Positions 34,944 to 43,690 are shown, counted from the stretch's first letter. The stretch is DNA of 64,000 nucleotides from Lachnospiraceae bacterium (GCA_017437065.1 JAFSBX010000106.1:22193-86192), one strand, 5' to 3'. The notes: generated by a model from the sequence alone, not told the origin. Program-made: numbers and translations.

Positions 34944-35441
34944 ATGAAAAACATAGTATTAATCGGTATGCCCGGAGCAGGTAAAAGTACAGTAGGTGTT
35001 GTACTTGCGAAAAGCATGGGGTTTACCTTTTTGGATTCGGATTTGCTTATTCAGGATCGTTATAAACAGCTGCTTCATGAAATTATTGAAGAACGTGGTA
35101 TTGAAGGATTCTGGCAGGTGGAAAACGAAGTCAATGCAAGTATTGAAACAGAAAATGCAGTAATTGCTACCGGTGGAAGTGTTATTTACGAAGCAGAAGC
35201 AATGGAGCATTTAAAAAGTATCGGAACTGTGGTTTATTTGAAGTTGTCCTGTGAGGAACTGGCGGTAAGACTGGGGGACTTAAATGAAAGAGGAGTTACC
35301 TTAAAACCGGGACAGGATTTGACAGGATTGTATGAAGAACGTGTTCCATACTATGAAAAATATGCAGACGTTACGATAGAATGTGACGGACAGATGATAA
35401 GAGACATTGTGGCACAGATTAAGTCAAAAGTATGTATATAA
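34944..35441 (+). CDS. aroK: Shikimate kinase
   Basis: A 165-residue ATP-dependent kinase of the chorismate pathway. The Walker A motif is GMPGAGKST (residues 8-16), the shikimate-binding DSD is at about 33-35 (FLDSDLLIQ), and VIATGGSVIY forms the Walker B-like GGG/GGS region. The usual RPLL lid is replaced by a shorter ERGVTLKPG stretch, so a related small-molecule kinase role is possible. It is isolated from other aro genes and ends at a strong terminator. Confidence 0.82.
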   Translation: MKNIVLIGMPGAGKSTVGVVLAKSMGFTFLDSDLLIQDRYKQLLHEIIEERGIEGFWQVENEVNASIETENAVIATGGSVIYEAEAMEHLKSIGTVVYLKLSCEELAVRLGDLNERGVTLKPGQDLTGLYEERVPYYEKYADVTIECDGQMIRDIVAQIKSKVCI

Positions 35442-35471
35442 ATTTTGCATATAAATAAAGAAATTGTACAA

Positions 35472-35505
35472 AATAACAGGTAGTTACTTCTACCTGTTAT
35501 TTTTG
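35472..35505 (+). terminator. Terminator after the shikimate kinase gene
   Basis: AATAACAGGTAG and CTACCTGTTATT form a perfect 12-bp stem with a 6-base loop, followed by T. Confidence 0.92.
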
Positions 35506-35525
35506 TGTGAATGGAGGAAAATGCA

Positions 35526-35882
35526 ATGGATTATATAAACGCGTTTTGGGTGGGCGGACTGATTTGTGCATTGGTACAGATTTTGATGGAGAAAACCAAA
35601 ATGATGCCGGGAAGAATTATGGTGCTTTTAGTAGTGACAGGAGCTGTCATCAGTTTGTTTGGCTGGTATGAGCCTTTTATGGAATATGCAGGAGCGGGTG
35701 CAAGTGTCCCTCTTTTGGGCTTCGGTAATCTTCTGATGAAAGGGGTAAAAGAAGCAGTAGATGAGGCAGGCTTTTTAGGCCTGTTTCAGGGCGGATTTAA
35801 GGCTGCTGCCGTAGGTGCGTCAGCAGCGTTGGTTTTTGGATATCTTTCAAGCCTTATATTTAATCCCAAAATGAGAAAATAG
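35526..35882 (+). CDS. spoVAE: Stage V sporulation protein AE (AEb type)
   Basis: A 118-residue membrane protein with about four helices. FWVGGLICALVQILME, WYEPFMEYAGAGASVPLLGFGNLL and FGYLSS match Bacillus SpoVAEb, which at 116 residues is nearly the same length. It belongs to the spore dipicolinic acid channel. GGAGG lies eight bases before the ATG at 35526. It stands alone, 5.7 kb from spoVAC. Confidence 0.9.
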   Translation: MDYINAFWVGGLICALVQILMEKTKMMPGRIMVLLVVTGAVISLFGWYEPFMEYAGAGASVPLLGFGNLLMKGVKEAVDEAGFLGLFQGGFKAAAVGASAALVFGYLSSLIFNPKMRK

Positions 35883-35906
35883 ACTACTTTTCTTCGTAGT
35901 CTATTT
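35877..35906. terminator. Bidirectional terminator containing both stop codons
   Basis: AAATAGACTAC (35877-35887) pairs with GTAGTCTATTT (35896-35906). The spoVAE stop (TAG, 35880-35882) and the stop of the convergent gene (35884-35886) both lie inside the left arm. Confidence 0.75.
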
Positions 35907-36387
35907 CCGCTTTTTCCAAAAATAATTTCATGTATTTATCCCAGAAAATATCTGCGGATTTATCAGGTAAAAAAGTCTTTAATGAAGTACCGGTTGTAAT
36001 AGTAAGACCGGACGAGTCATATTTGACAGTTAAAACCAGTGCCGTTACTTCACTGACAGGAACCGTTACAGAGTCATCTGAAAGGATGGACTCTACATAA
36101 GAAGGAATCAGGTGCAGAATAAACTTAAATCCTACAGGAGTGCGAGTCCCCTTAATCAAGTGAAAACATAAGGATTTAATGTCTTTCCACATAGAATAAT
36201 CGTAAGGACGGATGGAGTTGTCTTCCCATTCTTCATCAGAGAAAAATTCTTTATTCTGGTGTCCGTCAATAAAAAAAGTATTGTAAGTAGTAACAGAGGC
36301 TTCGGATAAAAGAAAACAGTCGAATGCTTCAGAAGTCAGAAATCTGCTCATAAAAGTTTTTACGTTTTTTATTTGTAATGCAATCAT
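35884..36387 (-). CDS. DUF5721-like conserved hypothetical protein
   Basis: A 167-residue soluble protein with no signal peptide. It resembles the Lachnospiraceae family DUF5721 (start MIALQIKNVKTFMSRFLTSE, the FDCFLLSEASVTTYNTFFIDG block, RPYDYSMWKDIKSL, and FWDKYMKLFLEKAEIDYE at the end). Its function is unknown. GGAG before the ATG supports the start. It converges with spoVAE on a shared terminator. Confidence 0.75.
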   Translation of the reverse strand: MIALQIKNVKTFMSRFLTSEAFDCFLLSEASVTTYNTFFIDGHQNKEFFSDEEWEDNSIRPYDYSMWKDIKSLCFHLIKGTRTPVGFKFILHLIPSYVESILSDDSVTVPVSEVTALVLTVKYDSSGLTITTGTSLKTFLPDKSADIFWDKYMKLFLEKAEIDYEEK

Positions 36388-36499
36388 TTTATACTCCGTT
36401 CTAACAGCCGGATAGTAGTGGCTGTAAAGGTTGTGTAAATAAGTCTAACATAAAAGATGAGGAAATGTCACTATGATTCATGAACATTTTTGTATGCTC

Positions 36500-36529
36500 T
36501 TTACAGTTATGAGTTGGGTATGTTATCAT
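36500..36529 (+). promoter_or_regulatory. Sigma-A promoter of the degV-family gene
   Basis: TTTACA (36500-36505), an 18-base spacer and TATCAT (36524-36529), 73 bases before the start codon. It lies in the 214-base gap between divergent genes. Confidence 0.5.
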
Positions 36530-36601
36530 AAGTAGTAACTAAAACTACATTTTAAAGTATTGTTTGCGAAATTGCAGTTTTTGCAGTAGATTGGAGTTGT
36601 T

Positions 36602-37441
36602 ATGAGTTATAAGATTGTTGTTGACAGTTGTTGTGAATTACCGGAAGAATTTAAGAATGACGATCGCTTTGAGATTGTTCCGTTAGAGCTTTATATAGGA
36701 GATTATCAGGTGTGGGATGATGAGAATTTTAATCAGGAGGATTTCTTAAAAAGAATTGCGGAATCCAGCCAGTGTGCAAAGACGGCCTGCCCTTCACCGG
36801 AAAAATATATGGAGGCATATAATGTGCCGGCAGATGATGTATTTGTGGTTACGTTATCCTCTAAATTAAGTGGGAGTTACAACAGTGCAGTACTTGGGAA
36901 AAATCTGTATTATGAAACTTATGGAGAGAATAAAAATATTCATATTTGTGATTCGGAATCGGCCTGTTGTGGAGAAACACAGCTTGCATTAAAAGCAATG
37001 GAATTGGAAGAAGCAGGGCTGGCTTTTGAACAGATTGTGAAGCAGCTGGAGGCATTCCGGGATGCACAGAATACGTATTTTGTACTGGATAATCTGGAAA
37101 CACTTCGTAAAAACGGACGATTGACGGGTGTGAAAGCAGTAGTTGCATCCACTTTGAGTATTAAGCCTGTTATGGGTGCCGAAAAAGGGATGATTGTCCA
37201 GAGAGGGCAGGCAGTAGGTATTAAAAAAGCACTTGTTAAAATGGTAGATATGGCTGTAAAGGAATCGGTTGATACAGAAAACAAAAATCTGGTGATTACT
37301 CATGTGAACTGCCCGGAACGAGCTGAAAAAGTGAAACAGATGTTTTTGGAAAAATTGAATTTTAAAGGTGTGTATATATTTAATGCCGCCGGGGTTGGCA
37401 CGGTATATGCTAACGACGGCGGTATCATAGTTACTGTGTAG
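36602..37441 (+). CDS. DegV-family fatty-acid-binding protein
   Basis: A 279-residue DegV protein. VDSCCELPEEF (residues 6-16), TACPSPEKYMEAY near 61-73, SSKLSGSYNSA near 89 and DSESACCGE near 120 are the conserved fatty-acid-contacting stretches. DegV/FakB proteins present a bound fatty acid to the kinase FakA for phospholipid synthesis; whether this copy is a FakB cannot be told without fakA nearby. Its end overlaps the convergent LytTR gene by 11 bases. Confidence 0.92.
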   Translation: MSYKIVVDSCCELPEEFKNDDRFEIVPLELYIGDYQVWDDENFNQEDFLKRIAESSQCAKTACPSPEKYMEAYNVPADDVFVVTLSSKLSGSYNSAVLGKNLYYETYGENKNIHICDSESACCGETQLALKAMELEEAGLAFEQIVKQLEAFRDAQNTYFVLDNLETLRKNGRLTGVKAVVASTLSIKPVMGAEKGMIVQRGQAVGIKKALVKMVDMAVKESVDTENKNLVITHVNCPERAEKVKQMFLEKLNFKGVYIFNAAGVGTVYANDGGIIVTV

Positions 37442-38150
37442 AAGTTCGTTGGTACTCTGCAAACATATAATGCACATATTTGCGGAAATTTGGATGTAAG
37501 AAAAACTTACGTCCATTTTTTGCATATACAGAAAAGAAAGAAGTATGTGAAATATAAGCTACGTTTACAATTGCCTTGTAGGATACCGGAAGAAAACAGG
37601 GAAAATGGCTGATACTATCATAAAAATTTTCGAAGCTGTCCATGGTTTCCAAAACCGTACCATTTGTTAAATGAATTTTGAGTAAGTGTTTTTCAGTGGC
37701 AATATACATAATATCCTTTTCGTGCAGATAAACAGTGTCTTTTTCCGTACGGATTTCTATCTGAGGAACTTTTACGGCATCATTGGTTTTTAAGACAATA
37801 TCTAACATGTCCGTTAAATCATTGACACAAATTGGTTTTTGTAAGAAGTAACAGTTGCCAGGCAAATCATATTCACGATAATTGATGGTGGATATGCATA
37901 GAATAATAGGTACGGTAACACCAGTATGAAGTAAATCCTGTGTGATTTCGTAGCCGTTTTTTTCACTTGCTGTCATATCAATAAAGAAGGCCTTGTAAAG
38001 TGTAGGAGAACTCATAACAGCTTCCGGATTTCCATAGCTGTCAATATAATAGGGTTCTCTGGAACCATGTAATTTATCAGATTCTCTTTGTAACAGACGT
38101 TCCAATTGTTTGCGGTCTGCAATGTTATCGTCACAAATGGCAATATGCAT
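37431..38150 (-). CDS. LytTR-family response regulator (AgrA/VirR type)
   Basis: A 239-residue regulator. The receiver domain starts AICDDN with the phospho-acceptor aspartate in AFFIDMTAS near residue 58 and the lysine in FLQKP near 104. A LytTR DNA-binding domain occupies about 130-235 (IEIRTEKDTVYL, YIATEKHLLKIHL, FLPVSYKAIVNVAYI). No histidine kinase gene is adjacent, so it is an orphan here. It is separated by 56 bases from the DUF1294 gene upstream. Confidence 0.9.
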   Translation of the reverse strand: MHIAICDDNIADRKQLERLLQRESDKLHGSREPYYIDSYGNPEAVMSSPTLYKAFFIDMTASEKNGYEITQDLLHTGVTVPIILCISTINYREYDLPGNCYFLQKPICVNDLTDMLDIVLKTNDAVKVPQIEIRTEKDTVYLHEKDIMYIATEKHLLKIHLTNGTVLETMDSFENFYDSISHFPCFLPVSYKAIVNVAYISHTSFFSVYAKNGRKFFLHPNFRKYVHYMFAEYQRTSTQ

Positions 38151-38206
38151 GAAAATACCTTCTTTCTATGAGAGTATAAGTAAAAATGGAGTATAAATAT
38201 AAAGGA

Positions 38207-38500
38207 TCAAATAGTCAGAAATTGTATCGGTGCATTCATAACAAGAAGAAAAATAACTACCTGCACTATAAGAATTGCAGGCATCCCATATACAAAAGTC
38301 CAGGTTCTTGTTTTGTGGCGAAACAGCTGCATGCCTAAAATACAACCGATACTTCCACCAATCAGTGCCACAATGAAAAGTACGGATTCGGGAATGCGCC
38401 ACAGATGTTTTACAGCTTTTCGTTTATCAATACCCATTAAAGCAAAACCACATATATTCATAATAATAAAGTAAATTATAATCAAAGAGATTGCATTCAT
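38207..38500 (-). CDS. DUF1294 membrane protein
   Basis: A 97-residue protein with three to four membrane helices. MGIDKRKA followed by RIPESVLFIVALIGGSIGCILGM is the DUF1294 signature; the function is unknown. The start MNAISL at 38500 is preferred because the alternative ATG at 38512 lies in the right arm of the argG terminator, while the GGATGGG there could serve as ribosome site. Confidence 0.8.
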   Translation of the reverse strand: MNAISLIIIYFIIMNICGFALMGIDKRKAVKHLWRIPESVLFIVALIGGSIGCILGMQLFRHKTRTWTFVYGMPAILIVQVVIFLLVMNAPIQFLTI

Positions 38501-38501
38501 A

Positions 38502-38554
38502 AAAATACCCATCCAAAGTTTAGAGTTATAAAACCATTCTAAACTTTGGACGGG
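38502..38554 (-). terminator. Terminator of argG overlapping the DUF1294 start
   Basis: Read on the minus strand, CCCGTCCAAAGTTTAGA pairs with TCTAAACTTTGGATGGG (one mismatch), followed by TATTTTTATG. The T-run runs directly into the start codon of the next gene. Confidence 0.85.
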
Positions 38555-38567
38555 TGTTTGTCAAAAA

Positions 38568-39788
38568 CTATTTATTGTTTTCCACTTCCTGCATTTTCAT
38601 TGCACGTACTTTACAGGAAAGACCGAACAGATTGATAAATCCTTCTGCATCATGGTGGTCATATAAATCACCTGTTGTAAAGGAAGCAATGCTTTCATTG
38701 TACAGAGAGTATGGAGAAGTTGTTCCGGCTTTGATGATGTTTCCTTTGTAAAGCTTGAATTTAACTTCACCTGTTACATACTGCTGTGTAGATTCGATAA
38801 ATGCCTGTACAGCTTCACGAAGTGGTGTAAACCATTTTCCTTCGTAAACGATCTGAGCAAGTTTGTTGCCCATATCTTTTTTTACTGCATATGTATCACG
38901 GTCTAAGATAAGTTCTTCTAACTGCTGGTGTGCTTCCATAAGGATAGTTCCGCCCGGTGTTTCATATACACCACGGGATTTCATACCAACAACACGGTTT
39001 TCAACAATATCTACAATACCGATACCATGTTTACCGCCAAGAACGTTTAATTCACGAATAATATCGGAAACTTTCATTTTTTTGCCGTTTACGCTTGTAG
39101 GTACACCTGCTTCAAAAGTCATAGTTACATATTCGCCTTCTTCAGGAGCTTTTTCAGGAGTTGTTCCTAATACTAATAAGTGGTCGAAGTTTGGCTCGTT
39201 TGCAGGATCTTCTAATTCTAAGCCTTCATGGCTGATGTGCCAAAGGTTACGATCACGGCTGTAGGAAGTATCTGCTGAGAACGGAAGGTCGATTCCGTGA
39301 GCTTTACAGTATTCGATTTCGGATTCACGGGAATCCATTGTCCATTTGTCATTTCTCCATGCAGCGATAATTTTTAATTCAGGAGCAAGTGCTTTGATAC
39401 CAAGTTCGAAACGAATCTGGTCATTTCCTTTACCTGTAGCACCGTGGCAGATAGCAGTAGCACCTTCTTTTTTTGCAATTTCAACAAGACGTTTTGCAAT
39501 AACAGGACGAGCCATGGATGTACCGAGAAGGTATTTGTTCTCGTAAATGGCATTCGCCTGTACACAAGGAACTACATATTCATCACAGAATTCATCGATA
39601 ACATCTTCAATGTATAATTTAGAAGCACCTGAGAATTTAGCTCTTTCTTCAAGACCATCAAGTTCTTCTGCCTGTCCGCAGTCGATGCAGACACAAATTA
39701 CTTCGTAATCAAAGTTTTCTTTTAACCATGGGATAATTGCTGTGGTATCCAAACCGCCGGAATACGCTAAAATTACTTTTTCTTTCAT
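38568..39788 (-). CDS. argG: Argininosuccinate synthase
   Basis: A 406-residue ATP-dependent enzyme joining citrulline and aspartate in arginine synthesis. The PP-loop is [11 protein letters not shown] (residues 6-16), with [13 protein letters not shown] near 113-125 and [15 protein letters not shown] near 173. The ATG at 39788 is preceded by TTGGAGG eight bases away. It is monocistronic, has a clear promoter and lies divergently from the arginine operon 11 kb away, with the accessory island between them. Confidence 0.97.
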   Translation of the reverse strand: MKEKVILAYSGGLDTTAIIPWLKENFDYEVICVCIDCGQAEELDGLEERAKFSGASKLYIEDVIDEFCDEYVVPCVQANAIYENKYLLGTSMARPVIAKRLVEIAKKEGATAICHGATGKGNDQIRFELGIKALAPELKIIAAWRNDKWTMDSRESEIEYCKAHGIDLPFSADTSYSRDRNLWHISHEGLELEDPANEPNFDHLLVLGTTPEKAPEEGEYVTMTFEAGVPTSVNGKKMKVSDIIRELNVLGGKHGIGIVDIVENRVVGMKSRGVYETPGGTILMEAHQQLEELILDRDTYAVKKDMGNKLAQIVYEGKWFTPLREAVQAFIESTQQYVTGEVKFKLYKGNIIKAGTTSPYSLYNESIASFTTGDLYDHHDAEGFINLFGLSCKVRAMKMQEVENNK

Positions 39789-39868
39789 TGTAAAATCCTC
39801 CAATTTGTTATGTGTTTAATATGTATATTTGGTATGGGAACAAGGTCCCTTATCAATGTCCTTCAAAC

Positions 39869-39897
39869 AATATACAACATTATTTATAAGAATGCAA
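39869..39897 (-). promoter_or_regulatory. Sigma-A promoter of argG
   Basis: On the minus strand: TTGCAT (complement of 39892-39897), a 17-base spacer and TATATT (complement of 39869-39874). Confidence 0.75.
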
Positions 39898-39905
39898 GGG
39901 GAATT

Positions 39906-39996
39906 TATGCATATTTTAACAAATTATTATGCATAAAATGTATAAAATACAAAATGTACTTGCATATTATACAATACAGATGTATACTTATGCATA
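39906..39996. promoter_or_regulatory. Cluster of ARG-box-like palindromes upstream of argG
   Basis: TATGCATA occurs at 39906, 39928 and 39989, and TGTATACTTATGCA (39981-39994) fits the TGNAT-N4-ATNCA shape of ArgR half-sites. TGTATAAAATACA and TGCATATTATACA lie between. They sit just upstream of the argG promoter. Binding by ArgR is inferred and the AT-rich background weakens it. Confidence 0.35.
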
Positions 39997-40011
39997 AAAT
40001 AGGAGAAGACT

Positions 40012-40156
40012 TTGGGGAGGGGAAATGGTATTTCATCGGCGGACGCGCTTTCGCTCTATTCGGAACGCAGCGGACACGTAGGCTTGTAAAGGACACAAGC
40101 CAAGTGCCGGCGTTCCTCTAAGGTCCGCCGATGAAATACCATTTCCCCCCCTCCAA
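40012..40156. repeat. 145-bp inverted-repeat element, MITE-like or structured RNA
   Basis: The arms 40019-40044 and 40123-40148 are perfect reverse complements for 26 bases (ending in CATCGGCGGAC), with further imperfect pairing outward. The 78-base centre holds two more stems, GGAACGC/GCGTTCC and AGGCTTGT/ACAAGCC. It is clearly richer in GC than its surroundings, and no open reading frame fits. It stands at the left edge of the accessory island. Confidence 0.75.
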
Positions 40157-40339
40157 CGGAAGGTTTTCTAAGAGGTGTGGGAGAATGAGGCGACGAACGG
40201 GAGAGTGTGAAAATATGGGAGAAAGTGAAAATAGTAGAATTGCATAGTAAATATCAATATGTAATGTAATATATGGAGATGTTTGAAATTGAAGTTAGAG
40301 TGCTTAAGAAGCAGAAAACCTGATTGATTTCAAAAAAAC

Positions 40340-40490
40340 AGGTTGGTAGTCGGGATATATTAAGTGGAAAAAACCGACTAAAAAAGAGAAAAGCTGAGAA
40401 CGGTCGGGATGAGAAAGAGTGAAGGCACCGACTAAAAAAGAGAAAAGTCGGAAACGGTCGGGATGAGTAAACAGAAAAGTCCCGATTAAA
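40340..40490. repeat. Short direct repeats with a 54-base period
   Basis: Two copies of a unit starting ACCGACTAAAAAAGAGAAAA and ending GGTCGGGATGAG begin at 40373 and 40427. Partial copies with GTCGGGAT or GTCCCGAT lie on either side. CCGAC and GTCGG within each unit can form hairpins. The rest of 40157-40604 is AT-rich with no gene that I can support. Confidence 0.65.
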
Positions 40491-40604
40491 ATGAAAAAAT
40501 GTTGAAATAGTTGGAGTAATTAGCAAGCCACTCGATTTAATGAATGAAATAAAAAGAATAGTAGGGATATACAGAAATCAGAATCGGTTTAGGAGTGACA
40601 AACT

Positions 40605-41231
40605 ATGAATATAGTACCATATGCAAACGAAATTGATGAATATTTAAAAGAAGATGATGTGATTGATTATGGAAACGAAGCGATTGCACAATTGGCTGAT
40701 AAATTATTCCAAAAAGCAAATAGTGAGTTGGAGTTTATTGAAATAGCATATGAATTTGTCAGAGATAAAATTTCTCATTCGGCGGATATAAATGAGGATT
40801 TAATTACATGTTCTGCTTCAGAAGTTCTAAATGCCGGTCATGGAATTTGTTTTGCTAAATCCCACTTGCTGGCAGCGTTATTGCGTTACAAATCTGTTCC
40901 GACAGGATTTTGTTATCAAAAGCTTATTTTAGACGATGAAACAACACCTGTCTTAGTATATCATGGGCTAAATGGTGTCTATATTAAAGAATTCAAAAAG
41001 TGGATACGACTTGATGCAAGAGGGAATAAAGATGGTGTGAATGCACAATTTTCAATTGATACTGAACAACTTGCATTTCCGGTACGTCCGGAAATGGGCG
41101 AGGCAGATGGGGCTGTAGTGTATCCGAAACCTGATGTGAAGATAGTAGAGACATTAAGAAAAAGTAAGACGAGAACAAAACTGTGGGATAATCTGCCTAC
41201 GGAACTAAGCGTTATCAGCATTCAGAGTTAG
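40605..41231 (+). CDS. Transglutaminase-like cysteine peptidase-fold protein
   Basis: A 208-residue transglutaminase-superfamily protein. The catalytic cysteine is in GHGICFAKSHLLAALLR (residues 79-95), the histidine in VLVYHGLNGV (about 122) and the aspartate in WIRLDARGN (about 140), so the triad is complete. No signal peptide is seen. Bacterial relatives include peptidases and amidases; substrate unknown. It is the first gene of the accessory island. Confidence 0.85.
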   Translation: MNIVPYANEIDEYLKEDDVIDYGNEAIAQLADKLFQKANSELEFIEIAYEFVRDKISHSADINEDLITCSASEVLNAGHGICFAKSHLLAALLRYKSVPTGFCYQKLILDDETTPVLVYHGLNGVYIKEFKKWIRLDARGNKDGVNAQFSIDTEQLAFPVRPEMGEADGAVVYPKPDVKIVETLRKSKTRTKLWDNLPTELSVISIQS

Positions 41232-41312
41232 TTATATTTAGATAAATATTGAATTTGTTGAGGTAAGGGGTTATTTTAAGTTTATATACAGGATGAGTCA
41301 AAGGAGAAAAAA

Positions 41313-42002
41313 ATGAAAATCACTGTTATACATGGACAGAGCCACAAAGGCTCTACCTATAATATAGCAAAGCAACTTTGTGACAAACTCGGTGGAGAGG
41401 TTACGGAATTTTTTCTGCCGAAAGATTTTGCATGTTACTGTAAAGGTTGTACTGCTTGTTTTATCAGGGAGACGAGTTGTCCCGATTATGAAAAATTAAA
41501 GCCACTTACTGAAGCATTAGACAATGCTGATGTAATCATTCTTGCAAGTCCGGTGTATGTTATGCATGCTACAGGTGCAATGAAGTCGTTTCTTGATCAT
41601 TATGGGTACAGATATATGGTTCATCGTCCCGAAGAAAAAATGTTTTCGAAGCAGGCGGTTTGTATTTCGACAGCCGCAGGTGCAGGTATGCGCAGTACGA
41701 TAAAGGATATGGCTGACAGCACATTTTTCTGGGGCTGTGCTCGTACATATAAACTTGGTGTTGCGGTTATGGAAACAAGATGGGAAATGGTAAAGCCGAG
41801 AATAAAAAGTAAAATCGAAAAGAAAACAGCTTTGCTTGCAAAAAAGATTTTATCTCGTAAAGATAAGGTAAAACCAACTATAAAAACCAGAGTTTTTTTC
41901 GGTATTATGTCATTGGTGCAGAAAAATGGTTTTAATGAGGCGGATGTTAGTTACTGGAAGGCAAAGGGCTGGACAAATGGAAAGAAACCTTGGAAAAAAT
42001 GA
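41313..42002 (+). CDS. NAD(P)H-dependent FMN reductase-like flavoprotein
   Basis: A 229-residue flavodoxin-fold protein. The FMN phosphate loop is HGQSHKGSTYNIA (residues 7-19), then a CKGCTACFIRETSCPD cysteine cluster near 45-60 typical of iron-sulfur-type flavoproteins or redox-sensitive reductases, and ILASPVYVMHATGAMKSFLDH near 77-97. It probably reduces quinones or metals, or acts as an electron carrier. CAAAGGAG precedes the ATG. The motif GAATTTG lies 55 bases before the start. Confidence 0.85.
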   Translation: MKITVIHGQSHKGSTYNIAKQLCDKLGGEVTEFFLPKDFACYCKGCTACFIRETSCPDYEKLKPLTEALDNADVIILASPVYVMHATGAMKSFLDHYGYRYMVHRPEEKMFSKQAVCISTAAGAGMRSTIKDMADSTFFWGCARTYKLGVAVMETRWEMVKPRIKSKIEKKTALLAKKILSRKDKVKPTIKTRVFFGIMSLVQKNGFNEADVSYWKAKGWTNGKKPWKK

Positions 42003-42228
42003 TTACAGGTATTTTAGCAAAAGATACATATAGTATTTGGGGTGAAATAGTTAATATAGTTGCATATAAAAAAGGTATATATAAGGAATTTAAAAAAGTA
42101 TATTATAGGATAGAGCACTTTTATAAAATTTGTGTGATTGTGTTTGAATTGGTGTAGAAGCTTTCAAGTATTATAATAAAATATATTCAGCTAAGCATTG
42201 AAGCACAGGAGAATTTGGGAGGTTTTAA

Positions 42229-43011
42229 ATGGTATTATATTTTTCTGCAACAGGTAACACGGAGTTTATAGCTAAGGAACTCGCTAAGAGGACAAATGAT
42301 GAATGTATAAATCTGCTTGAACGCATAAAAAATCAAGATTTCTCTCCGATTCATTCGGAAACACCGTTTGTAATCTGCGCGCCCGTTTATGTTTGTGAAA
42401 TACCGCGTTTTATGACTAAATATCTTAAAAAACTGCCTCTTTCCGGTAGTAAAGACGTTTATTTTATTCTTACAAGTGGCGGATATTGTGGTCCGTCAGG
42501 TAGGCTTCTGAAAAAGCTCTTTAAGGCAAAGAAAATGATTTGTCATGGACACGCTGAGTTTAAGATGCCTAGAAACTACGTTGCAAGTGATTCTTATCCT
42601 ATGTTGGAAAAGGATGAGGTGGAAGAAAGGATTTTGAACTCATATAAGCAGTTAGAACAAGTTGCGGCAAATATTCTTGCCGGAAATAAATTGACGGCAA
42701 GACACGTTTTTCTTTTTGAAACTATGATTACTGTTCCGTTTAACCCCATCTGGTGCAAGTATAAGTTCACGGCAAAAGATTTCTATGTAGAAGATTCTTG
42801 TGTGGGCTGCGGTAAATGTGAAAAACTGTGTCCTCTCAATAACATAAAGATTGTAGATAAAAAACCCATTTGGGAGAAGCAGTGTACGCATTGTATGGCA
42901 TGTATTGGTAATTGCCCTGTCAATGCTATTCAATATGGGGATATAACCAAGAGTAAAGAGCCTTATAATTTCGGTAAATATAATTACATAGTTAAAAAAT
43001 TAGAGGAATAA
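42229..43011 (+). CDS. EFR1-type flavodoxin-ferredoxin fusion
   Basis: A 260-residue protein: an N-terminal flavodoxin-like domain (YFSATGNTEFIAKEL) and a C-terminal ferredoxin domain with two [4Fe-4S] motifs, CVGCGKCEKLCP (about 187-198) and CTHCMACIGNCP (about 216-227). Such EFR1 family proteins are presumed electron-transfer proteins. GGGAGG supports the start, and GAATTTG lies 12 bases before the ATG. The 226-base gap before it holds nothing I can identify. Confidence 0.9.
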   Translation: MVLYFSATGNTEFIAKELAKRTNDECINLLERIKNQDFSPIHSETPFVICAPVYVCEIPRFMTKYLKKLPLSGSKDVYFILTSGGYCGPSGRLLKKLFKAKKMICHGHAEFKMPRNYVASDSYPMLEKDEVEERILNSYKQLEQVAANILAGNKLTARHVFLFETMITVPFNPIWCKYKFTAKDFYVEDSCVGCGKCEKLCPLNNIKIVDKKPIWEKQCTHCMACIGNCPVNAIQYGDITKSKEPYNFGKYNYIVKKLEE

Positions 43012-43063
43012 GCAAATATTCGCCAATAGATGATGGAAAAGTAATAAGCTCATGATTGTTTGA

Positions 43064-43663
43064 ATGAAAATAATATTAATAGAAAATGTTTCGAAAAGCG
43101 AGTTAACTGAAATCAAAAAAATGATTGGTGAAGCATTTATTACGAATGAGCTTTTCCATGAGTTTGGAGATATAAACAACAGAAAAGAGCTTGTAATGAA
43201 GTATATGGATATATATACAGATTACGTGTATGAATCAAAAGCACTTTATGGAACAGAGAATCATAAGGGTGTAGTTGGTTTTATACATAGTAAAAATGCA
43301 CCGGTTTATCCGCAACTAAAGATGTTAATTCGACTGTTAATGGTTATTCCATTTAAGACATTGAAAAATTACATATCGCATGTTAAGCAAATTGCAGACT
43401 CTAATAAGCAGTATGCTACAAAACCACATATTGATATTTTATTTGTTTGTGTGGATAAAGAATATCAGGGAAAAGGCTATGCAAGATATTTGGTAGAAAC
43501 TGCAAAGAGGTATGCAGAAAAAGAGAGTGTGCCATTACTGTTTGATACAGATATGGAGCGGTACGCACAGATATATCAACATTACGGATGCGAATTATAT
43601 AATCAGGTATTGGCTAGTAATGGTGTCACACGATACAACTTAGTGTGGAAGATAGATAAGTAG
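43064..43663 (+). CDS. GNAT-family N-acetyltransferase
   Basis: A 199-residue acetyltransferase. The acetyl-CoA-binding motif A is DILFVCVDKEYQGKGYARYLVETAKRYA in two contiguous parts near residues 125-152. The substrate is unknown. It stands 52 bases after the EFR1 gene on the same strand; its ribosome site is weak. It is part of the accessory island. Confidence 0.88.
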   Translation: MKIILIENVSKSELTEIKKMIGEAFITNELFHEFGDINNRKELVMKYMDIYTDYVYESKALYGTENHKGVVGFIHSKNAPVYPQLKMLIRLLMVIPFKTLKNYISHVKQIADSNKQYATKPHIDILFVCVDKEYQGKGYARYLVETAKRYAEKESVPLLFDTDMERYAQIYQHYGCELYNQVLASNGVTRYNLVWKIDK

Positions 43664-43690
43664 AATTTGAAGCTGGAGGAGTGATGTAAA

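Noticed and set aside
40340-40490. CRISPR array
   Set aside because: Only two complete units exist, spacers are not of constant length and no cas genes are present.
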